Below are positions 58,005-64,000 of a DNA stretch of 64,000 bases, one piece after another. Source of the stretch: Gp6-AA40 sp963723495 (lineage in GTDB: Bacteria; Acidobacteriota; Vicinamibacteria; Vicinamibacterales; UBA2999); the NCBI GenBank assembly GCA_963723495.1, contig CAVRQR010000009.1, forward strand, positions 248,001-312,000. The letters run 5' to 3'. Within the stretch, counting starts at the first letter, position 1; each line of letters begins with the position of its first letter. A program made the position numbers and the translations under genes. The notes below the pieces were generated by a model. It saw nothing but the letters and a program-made list of their open reading frames with translations, searched no databases and was not told the origin of the DNA.

Positions 58005-60899
58005 ATGCGCGCTATCACGTTGCCTCTGGTGTTCTGCATCTGTCTTGCAGCACCAGCTCATGCGCAGTTCGGCCGTCAGATCACAGAGGTTGTCCTCGAG
58101 CAGGAAGGCAGGCCCGTAACCGATCCGGTTATCACCGGTCTGATCGAGACGCGCGCCGGGACGCCTCTTGATGCGAGGGACGTGCGCGAGACGATCGCGC
58201 ACGTCATGAGCCTCAATCGGTTCGACGATGTGCAGGTGTCGGCTGAAGAGGCGGGCGGCGGCATCCGTGTACGCTACGTCCTGACGCCGCTGCACCCGAT
58301 CGATCTCATCGAGTTCGAGGGCTCGCTCGGCTTGCCTGAGGACGCCGTGCTCCGTGTCGTGGTCGACCGATTCGGGAACTCACCACGCGCGGCTCGCGCA
58401 CCCGAGATGGTCGAAGCGCTGCGCACGGAATACCGGCGGCGCGGCTACGCCAACGCACGCATCACCTCCCGTCTCGTGGAGACGCACGATCCGGATCGTG
58501 CCACGCTCGTGTTCGAGATCGAGGCCGGCCGGCGGTTGGTCATCGCGGACCGGCGTTTCACTCAACGCGATGCCGACGTCCAGGGCACAGTGACGGAGCT
58601 GCCCGACATCAAGCCCGGGCAGCCGTTTGACGATGATGAGATCGAACGTGAGTTGCGGGCGTGGGAGGACAGGATGCACTCCCGCGGCTTCTACGAAGCG
58701 CGCGCCAGCCACGGGAGCGAGATTACCGAGGACGGCGCCATCGTCTCGGTGAACCTCACACGAGGGCCCCGTGTGGTCGTCAGATTTACCGGTGATCCGT
58801 TGGACGCCGACGATCGCGAACGACTGGTGCCGATTCGGACGGAGGGCTCAGCGGACGAAGACCTGCTTGAGGATTCGAGCCGCGCGATCGAGGACTTCCT
58901 GCATTCACGCGGCTATCGAGACGCCAACGCCGTTTACACGAGCCAGGAACAGAAAGAGGAGCTCGTCATCACGTTCGATGTCGATCGCGGCCCGCGATAT
59001 CTCGTCCGCAACGTCTCGTTCACCGGCAACATGGCGATCTCCGAGCTGGAGCTCCTGCCGCTCATCGCGCTGAAAGCAGGAGAACCGTTCGTAAGGGCGA
59101 CGGTCGCGGCCGGGCTCAGTGCGATTGAACGTCTGTACCGAATGCGCGGCTTCACGAGCGCACAGGTCAAGGCCGACGAAAGCGTGATCGTGCCCGAGAA
59201 TCCGGCCGACCCGGATCGTGAGACCGACCTGCGGGTGGCGATCGGCGAGGGACCGCGAACCTTGATCGGCATGGTGAGTTTCACGGGCAACGCCGCGATC
59301 GGCGAGTCGACACTGCGAAATCTGGCGATGGTGTCCGAGGGACAGGCATTCTCGGAGGCCGAGATCCTGGCAGCGCGCGAGCGAATCGATCTCGAGTATC
59401 GCAATCGTGGATACGAAGGCGTGGTCGTCACGTCGGAACCAGCGTTCGCCGAGAGCGACACGCGCGCGGACGTCGTCTTCAGGATCGCAGAGGGACCGCA
59501 GGTGGTGGTGGACCACATCATCATCGTTGGGAACCGTCGGATCAGCACACGAACCATCGAACGCGAGCTGCTGTTGCGTGAGGGAGAACCCCTCAGCTTC
59601 TCGGCGCTGGTCGAAAGCCGCCGGCGGTTGTCCGCGCTCGGCATGTTCCGCCGCGCCCAGGTCGAGGTTCTCGGCAAGGGTGGTGAGGCACGACGCGACG
59701 TGCTCGTCGAGGTCGAAGAGTCGCCACCGACCGAGCTGGGATTCGGCGGTGGTCTGGAAGGTGGTTCCTTTCTCACAACTGGTGACACTGGCCTCGCAGA
59801 GGAACGCTTCGAAGTGGCGCCGCGCGGCTTCTTTCAAATCGGCCGCCGGAATCTATGGGGGAAGAATCGCCGGGTCGATCTGTTTACCCGGCTCGCTGTC
59901 AGGCCTCGTGATCCGCCGGCAGTCCCGGTCCCGGGCCCTGTACCGATGTTGGAGGAAGAGGCGCTGGAAGAGTTCGGAAGCCGTTTCTACGAGTATCGTG
60001 TGCTCGGCCAGTTCCGCGAGCCGAGAGCCTTCGACTCACCTGCCGACGTGGTCGTGACTGGTCTGGTGGAGCAGGCTCGTCGCTCGAGCTTCAACTTCGA
60101 CCGGAGAGAGGCTCGCGTCGAAGCAGGGTTCCGGCTCTCGCCCATCTACACCGCCATCGGGCTGTATTCGTTCCAGCGAACGAGGCTGTTCGACGAACGC
60201 TACACCCCGGATGCGCCGCCGCCACTCATCGATCGCCTGTTCCCCGAGGTGCGGCTGTCCAAGGTCTCGGCATCCCTCATTCGCGACAAGCGCGATGACC
60301 CGCTCGATCCGTCTACCGGGACGATGATGATCGTGGATGGTGAGATCGCGGCGCGCGCGATCGGCTCCGAGGTCGGGTTCGTGCAGACGTACCTTCAGGG
60401 GTTCTACTATCACCGGCTGCCCGCGCAGCGCCGCATCGTACTTGCCCTGGGAGCGCGCGTGGGCCTCGCACACGGCTTTGCGCGCGAGCTCGAGGGCGTG
60501 ACCGTTCAGGACCTGCCCGCGAGCGAGCGCTTTTTCGCTGGCGGTGACACGACTGTGCGTGGCTTCACTCTCGACCGTCTCGGCAACGAGGAGACGATTA
60601 CGTCAACCGGATTCCCGACAGGCGGGAACAGTGTGGTCATCCTGAACTCCGAGCTGCGCATCGCTGTCGCGGGGCCGCTGCAGGCCACGGGCTTCGTGGA
60701 CGCCGGCAACGTGTTCCCCAAGGCCAGCGACCTCGCCTTCACGGACATCCGTCCGACGGCCGGCTTTGGCGTAATGTACCGATCACCAGTCGGGCCGATC
60801 CGGGTCGATCTCGGCTTCAACCTCAACCCGCGAGAGCTCGTGCCTGGGGTGCAGGAGCGCAGCCGGGTGCTGCACATCCTTCTGGGCCAGCCTTTCTGA
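58005..60899 (+). CDS. BamA/TamA-family outer-membrane assembly factor with seven POTRA domains
   Basis: 964 residues. Signal peptide (MRAITLPLVFCICLAAPAHA), then seven consecutive POTRA-like segments, each with a helix pair and a strand such as LIEFEG, VVRFTG, VRNVSFTGN, IGMVSFTGN, IIIVGNRR; by my reading they start at about residues 27, 100, 178, 258, 332, 418 and 500. The barrel runs from about 575 (PTELGFGGGLEGG), with FFAGGDTTVRGF as the lid-lock loop motif and GPIRVDLGFNLN near the end. It inserts beta-barrel proteins in the outer membrane. Adjacent TamB suggests it may serve both roles. Complete, no frame break. Confidence 0.94.
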   Translation: MRAITLPLVFCICLAAPAHAQFGRQITEVVLEQEGRPVTDPVITGLIETRAGTPLDARDVRETIAHVMSLNRFDDVQVSAEEAGGGIRVRYVLTPLHPIDLIEFEGSLGLPEDAVLRVVVDRFGNSPRAARAPEMVEALRTEYRRRGYANARITSRLVETHDPDRATLVFEIEAGRRLVIADRRFTQRDADVQGTVTELPDIKPGQPFDDDEIERELRAWEDRMHSRGFYEARASHGSEITEDGAIVSVNLTRGPRVVVRFTGDPLDADDRERLVPIRTEGSADEDLLEDSSRAIEDFLHSRGYRDANAVYTSQEQKEELVITFDVDRGPRYLVRNVSFTGNMAISELELLPLIALKAGEPFVRATVAAGLSAIERLYRMRGFTSAQVKADESVIVPENPADPDRETDLRVAIGEGPRTLIGMVSFTGNAAIGESTLRNLAMVSEGQAFSEAEILAARERIDLEYRNRGYEGVVVTSEPAFAESDTRADVVFRIAEGPQVVVDHIIIVGNRRISTRTIERELLLREGEPLSFSALVESRRRLSALGMFRRAQVEVLGKGGEARRDVLVEVEESPPTELGFGGGLEGGSFLTTGDTGLAEERFEVAPRGFFQIGRRNLWGKNRRVDLFTRLAVRPRDPPAVPVPGPVPMLEEEALEEFGSRFYEYRVLGQFREPRAFDSPADVVVTGLVEQARRSSFNFDRREARVEAGFRLSPIYTAIGLYSFQRTRLFDERYTPDAPPPLIDRLFPEVRLSKVSASLIRDKRDDPLDPSTGTMMIVDGEIAARAIGSEVGFVQTYLQGFYYHRLPAQRRIVLALGARVGLAHGFARELEGVTVQDLPASERFFAGGDTTVRGFTLDRLGNEETITSTGFPTGGNSVVILNSELRIAVAGPLQATGFVDAGNVFPKASDLAFTDIRPTAGFGVMYRSPVGPIRVDLGFNLNPRELVPGVQERSRVLHILLGQPF

Positions 60900-60906
60900 C
60901 TCTCGT

Positions 60907-60983
60907 AATTCTGAATTCAGAATGCAGAATTCAGAATGCACGATGCACAATTCGGAACGCAGAATAGAGAATGCGGAACGCCG
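60907..60983. repeat. Heptad repeat array, 11 units, after the BamA-like gene
   Basis: Eleven heptamers in exact register from 60907 to 60983: AATTCTG, AATTCAG, AATGCAG, AATTCAG, AATGCAC and so on. The inverse arm follows 67 bases later (61051-61085). Confidence 0.93.
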
Positions 60984-61696
60984 ACACTGAACCAATAGGA
61001 CCGTGCCGTCTCAAGACGGGCACCGTTCGATTATGGTTGCGACGAGCACTCTGTCTGCATTCTGCATTCTGCATTCTGAATTACGGTGCGACAGCGCAGG
61101 CCTGGCAGCTGATCGATCGCGTGCTCGCAAGAGTCGGTACGAACGCGGTCACGATGACCGACGTTCGCACCGCACGTGAACTGGGGCTCATCGAGACCAA
61201 GCCGGGCGAGGACCCGGCGGCGGTTGCTCTGGAACGGACGATCGAGCGTCAGCTGATGCTCGATGAAGTGGCGCGATTCTCACCGCCGGAGCCCGGTGAG
61301 GCTGCGGTCACCGAGGAGGTCGCGGCGATGAGGTCGCGAGCGGGTTCTGGTTTCGATGCGCTCGTCATCGCCACAGGGCTCGACGAGGCGAGGCTTCGCC
61401 AGCTCGCACGTGAAACACTTCGCATTCGTGCCTACATCGCACAGCGATTCGGCTCGAGTGGCCAGGTCACCGAGGACGAGGCGCGGAAATATTACGAAGA
61501 GCATCCTGCCGAGTTCACACGCGATGGCGTGCGAATCGCGTTCGAAGAGGCCGAACCTGTGGCCCGCCAACGCGCATCGGCTGAACGTCTGCGTTCGACG
61601 ATCGAGAAATGGGTCCGCGATCTGCGCTCGAGATCCGAGGTCGTCATCGTCGGAGCGGGCGGCAGCAACGCTCCTCTGTCTACGAACCCCCGATAG
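60971..61696 (+). CDS. SurA N-domain-like periplasmic chaperone, signal region repeat-derived
   Basis: The mature part from about residue 45 (QLIDRVLARVGTNAVTMTDVRTARELGL) is the SurA/PpiD N-terminal chaperone fold: LIDRVLAxVG is the typical beginning, VALERTIERQLMLDEVARF and VTEDEARKYYEEHPAEF follow. No parvulin (PPIase) domain is present; after YYEEHPAEF the sequence goes straight to the C-terminal helix. The codons 61051-61085 that encode LHSAFCILNYG, the hydrophobic segment expected for a signal peptide, are heptad repeats. The start is uncertain: the first in-frame codon is at 60971, itself within the upstream array. Confidence 0.78.
   Translation: MRNADTEPIGPCRLKTGTVRLWLRRALCLHSAFCILNYGATAQAWQLIDRVLARVGTNAVTMTDVRTARELGLIETKPGEDPAAVALERTIERQLMLDEVARFSPPEPGEAAVTEEVAAMRSRAGSGFDALVIATGLDEARLRQLARETLRIRAYIAQRFGSSGQVTEDEARKYYEEHPAEFTRDGVRIAFEEAEPVARQRASAERLRSTIEKWVRDLRSRSEVVIVGAGGSNAPLSTNPR
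61051..61085. repeat. Second arm of the BamA-SurA heptad array
   Basis: Five heptamers in register: CTGTCTG, three copies of CATTCTG, and AATTACG. They are complementary to AATGCAG-type units in the 60907-60983 arm, which allows a long hairpin around the SurA-like start. Confidence 0.9.
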
Positions 61697-62456
61697 CGAC
61701 ACGCAGCACTTCTATCGAGTTGAATCCCGCGTGGCTGATGATCGGCGCGATGCTGCTGCGCCGACGCAGGTAGAGGACAGCCCAGAACGCACCCAACGCT
61801 CCCGTCGCGATCGCGGCGTCCCACCCCTGCATGACGTGTCCGAGGCCGAACGCCGTGCTGAGCACGATCACGCCGGCCGTTGCACCACCCAGATGGCGCT
61901 CGAAACGTTGCAGCAGGAAAGCGCGCTGCAATTCCTCGCGTATCCCGCCGGCGACGATGGCCACGACACCGAACATGGCGGCCGCTGCCAGGCCGCCGGT
62001 GGCGAGCGTTTCGAGAGGATTCTCGGGGACGTTGTGCAACCAGGGCGCGAACTGGCGGATCGATCCGATCAGGATACCCACCAGCAGAACGGCGACGGGT
62101 ACAAAGAGGAGACCAAGGACGCTCTCGCCGATCAGCGGACGCTGGCCACGCCACAGCAGCCATGGGCTGTCGCCGTGAGCCCGGGTCAGCGCAACCATCA
62201 GAAGGATGAGCAGGGCGCTGTCAGCAAGAGAGAGCACCAAGACGAACGTCAGGGAAAGTTGTTCGTCCGTCGTGCGCGCCGGGACGCCGAGTGCTCCGAG
62301 GATCCACGCAATCAGAATCTGCGTCGGCAGGCTCGAGCACAGCAGTACTTCGAGGACAGCCTGCATGCGTTGCTGCCACACCGTGGCCGGCGGGCTCACT
62401 GGCGCAAGCTCAACCGGAGAATCGGCCCGAATTTCGGGGATTGTCTCGTCAGCCAA
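61680..62456 (-). CDS. CPBP-family intramembrane protease
   Basis: 258 residues with about seven hydrophobic helices. The family motifs are seen in GGIREELQRAFLLQRF (EExxxR), FGLGHVMQGW (FxxxH) and ISHAGFNSIEV (HxxxN), which form the active site in CAAX-protease-like enzymes. Substrate unknown; some members mature peptides or act in immunity. The 3' end overlaps the convergent SurA-like gene by 17 bases. The N-terminal 25 residues before the first helix are Pro/Glu-rich. Confidence 0.88.
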   Translation of the reverse strand: MADETIPEIRADSPVELAPVSPPATVWQQRMQAVLEVLLCSSLPTQILIAWILGALGVPARTTDEQLSLTFVLVLSLADSALLILLMVALTRAHGDSPWLLWRGQRPLIGESVLGLLFVPVAVLLVGILIGSIRQFAPWLHNVPENPLETLATGGLAAAAMFGVVAIVAGGIREELQRAFLLQRFERHLGGATAGVIVLSTAFGLGHVMQGWDAAIATGALGAFWAVLYLRRRSSIAPIISHAGFNSIEVLRVAIGGS

Positions 62457-62535
62457 GGTTTCAGTCTACGGCAGACAGCAGAACCGTGTAAAAATGACCG
62501 TTCAGCAGATTTGGAATCAGTGCGAGGCAACAGGA

Positions 62536-63933
62536 ATGTCCCTAACAACGAGCGAACGGGTCCTCATCGTCGAGGACGAGCCCAGTACGAGGATCGGCCT
62601 GACGGAACTTGTGCGTACGTGGGGGTTCACGGCGGACTCCGCCGGCGACGGCGAGGAGGCACTTCAACGCATCACCGTGTTCCGCCCGTCGATCATCATC
62701 AGCGACCTGGTGATGCCGCGCCGAGACGGCCTGGATCTCCTGCGAGCGCTTAAGGAAGATGGCAGCGACTACACCGTAGTTATCCTGACCGCTCAAGGAA
62801 CGGTTGAGACGGCTGTCGAGGCGATGAAAGAGGGTGCATACGACTACCTCACGAAGCCGATCGAACCGCAACGTCTCAAGATCCTCCTGGACAAGATCGT
62901 CGAGCGCCAGGACACACTCCGGGAAGTCAAGGTGCTCCGCAAGCAACTGCGCGAGCACGGCACCTACGGGAAGATGATTGGCAGCAGCCCGCAGATGCGG
63001 AAGGTCTATCAGGTCATCGAGCAGGCTGCACCGACTTCCGCGTCAGTGTTGATCTCAGGCGAATCGGGGACGGGCAAGGAGCTGGTCGCGCAGACCATTC
63101 ACCAGCTCAGTCCCCGCGCGCAGATGCCGTTTGTCCCTATCAACTGCGCGGCCATCCCGGAAACACTCCTCGAGAGCGAGATCTTCGGACACGAGAAGGG
63201 CTCGTTCACAGGCGCCGTCGACCGGCGGGCAGGCTGCTTCGAGCTGGCCGATCACGGAACGCTCTTCCTCGACGAGATCGCGGAAATGACACCGTCCACG
63301 CAGGTCAAGTTGCTGCGCGTCCTTCAGGAGCGCCGGTTCCGGAGGCTGGGTGGACGCAACGAGGAGACGGTAGACGTCCGGGTGATCGCGGCAACGAACG
63401 TGAACCCCGCCGATGCGGTGAAGAACGGCAAGCTGCGTGAGGACTTGTTCTACCGGCTGAATGTCTTTGCCATGGAGCTGCCTCCGCTGCGTCAGAGGAA
63501 GGAAGATCTGCCGCTCCTCGTGCAGTCGTTCCTGGCCGACTTCAACGCGCGCAACAACAAAAAGGTGTCGGCGCTCGATCAGGCGGCCATGCGCATCCTG
63601 GAGCAGTACAACTGGCCTGGGAATATCCGTGAACTTCGCAACGTCATCGAGCGAGCGGTGATTCTCAGTTCAGGAGAGTTCATCGACGCGAAACTGTTGC
63701 CGCCTCTCGTGACCGAATCGCCCGACGTCGTGAAACCGACCTTGTCGCTGACCCCTGGTACAACTGTTGAAGAGGCTGAGACACGGCTGATCCTGATGAC
63801 GCTCGAACACACCCGCGACAACAAGACGCGGGCGGCCGAAATCCTGGGCATCAGCCTGAAGACCTTGCACAACAAGCTCAACAAGCTGCGCGGCCGCGGC
63901 AAGCGGGCGGAGGAGGAATCGGTACCGCAGTAG
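62536..63933 (+). CDS. Sigma54-dependent response regulator (NtrC family) with GSFTGA loop
   Basis: 465 residues. Receiver (residues 1-120): VLIVEDEPS, IIISDLVMPRRDG with the phospho-acceptor Asp, LTAQGT, LTKPIE. AAA+: GESGTGKE (Walker A), HEKGSFTGAVD (the usual GAFTGA Ala replaced by Ser), GTLFLDEIAEM (Walker B), YNWPGNIRELRNVIERAV. C-terminal Fis HTH: NKTRAAEILGISLKTLHNKL. No kinase gene is adjacent. ATG at 62536; the frame is open for a further 110 codons upstream, antisense to the protease, without similarity. Confidence 0.93.
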   Translation: MSLTTSERVLIVEDEPSTRIGLTELVRTWGFTADSAGDGEEALQRITVFRPSIIISDLVMPRRDGLDLLRALKEDGSDYTVVILTAQGTVETAVEAMKEGAYDYLTKPIEPQRLKILLDKIVERQDTLREVKVLRKQLREHGTYGKMIGSSPQMRKVYQVIEQAAPTSASVLISGESGTGKELVAQTIHQLSPRAQMPFVPINCAAIPETLLESEIFGHEKGSFTGAVDRRAGCFELADHGTLFLDEIAEMTPSTQVKLLRVLQERRFRRLGGRNEETVDVRVIAATNVNPADAVKNGKLREDLFYRLNVFAMELPPLRQRKEDLPLLVQSFLADFNARNNKKVSALDQAAMRILEQYNWPGNIRELRNVIERAVILSSGEFIDAKLLPPLVTESPDVVKPTLSLTPGTTVEEAETRLILMTLEHTRDNKTRAAEILGISLKTLHNKLNKLRGRGKRAEEESVPQ

Positions 63934-63968
63934 TGGTGCGTTCGTTCATCCGGTATCGCTCGTACTGT

Positions 63969-64000
63969 GACCTTTGAACTTCTGAACCTTGAACTTGAAC
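63969..64000. repeat. Heptad repeat array running off the right end
   Basis: GACCTTT, GAACTTC, TGAACCT, TGAACTT and a partial GAAC. The first 13 bases GACCTTTGAACTT are identical to the complement of the topA insertion. The array probably continues beyond the window. Confidence 0.7.

Overview
The window is high-GC, gene-dense bacterial DNA with no rRNA, tRNA, phage or IS genes that I could find. It comes from a diderm: it carries lpxC, a TamB/BamA outer-membrane assembly pair and many lipoproteins. A Ser/Thr kinase with a C-terminal TolB-like region, several ECF sigma/anti-sigma pairs, three sigma54 activators, a PEGA-domain protein and a GT87 enzyme together suggest Acidobacteriota, perhaps class Vicinamibacteria. 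That placement is inference from gene content, not a computed phylogeny.

Layout. 1-9.6 kb: kinase (runs off the left edge), membrane acyltransferase, alpha/beta hydrolase, cytochrome c, APC permease, uvrA. 9.6-15.2 kb: lpxC, a sigma/STAS/small-protein operon, lysA, tmk, glutamine cyclotransferase. 15.2-20 kb (minus strand): comF, rsfS, nadD, obgE, rpmA, rplU and two envelope genes. 20.3-26.7 kb: dprA-topA-trmFO-xerC, a classic housekeeping order; its usual partners hslVU lie 11.4 kb further on at 38-40 kb. In between are an NtrB/NtrC-like pair, an ABC-F ATPase, a DNA-binding receiver protein, an ECF/anti-sigma operon, a second APC permease and a PEGA protein. 40-47 kb: a GAF-sigma54 activator, an FN3 lipoprotein, another ECF operon and GT87. 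47-54 kb: dienelactone hydrolase, transaldolase and a biotin-dependent acyl-CoA carboxylase (carboxyltransferase, biotin carboxylase, carrier), with a candidate structured RNA and a strong intrinsic terminator between them. 54-64 kb: TamB-like, a seven-POTRA BamA-like protein, a SurA-like chaperone, a CPBP protease and a sigma54 response regulator.

The most unusual signal is a family of degenerate heptanucleotide arrays at about twelve loci (roughly one per 5 kb). Almost all can be written as GARYYNN or its complement, repeated with an exact 7-bp period, often as two inverted arms that can fold into a hairpin. They sit between genes and also inside them: in an ABC-F linker, in XerC, as an exact 21-bp insertion in TopA, and over the N-termini of a lipoprotein and a SurA-like protein. 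TrmFO carries a separate in-frame repeat insertion of a different type.

About 29 single-base indels break otherwise well conserved genes (uvrA alone has about eight, topA has a compensating pair). They are concentrated in the first 9.6 kb and a striking fraction are an extra G after CC, so I read them as sequencing/assembly errors rather than gene decay. Coordinates of affected genes are given as the full span.
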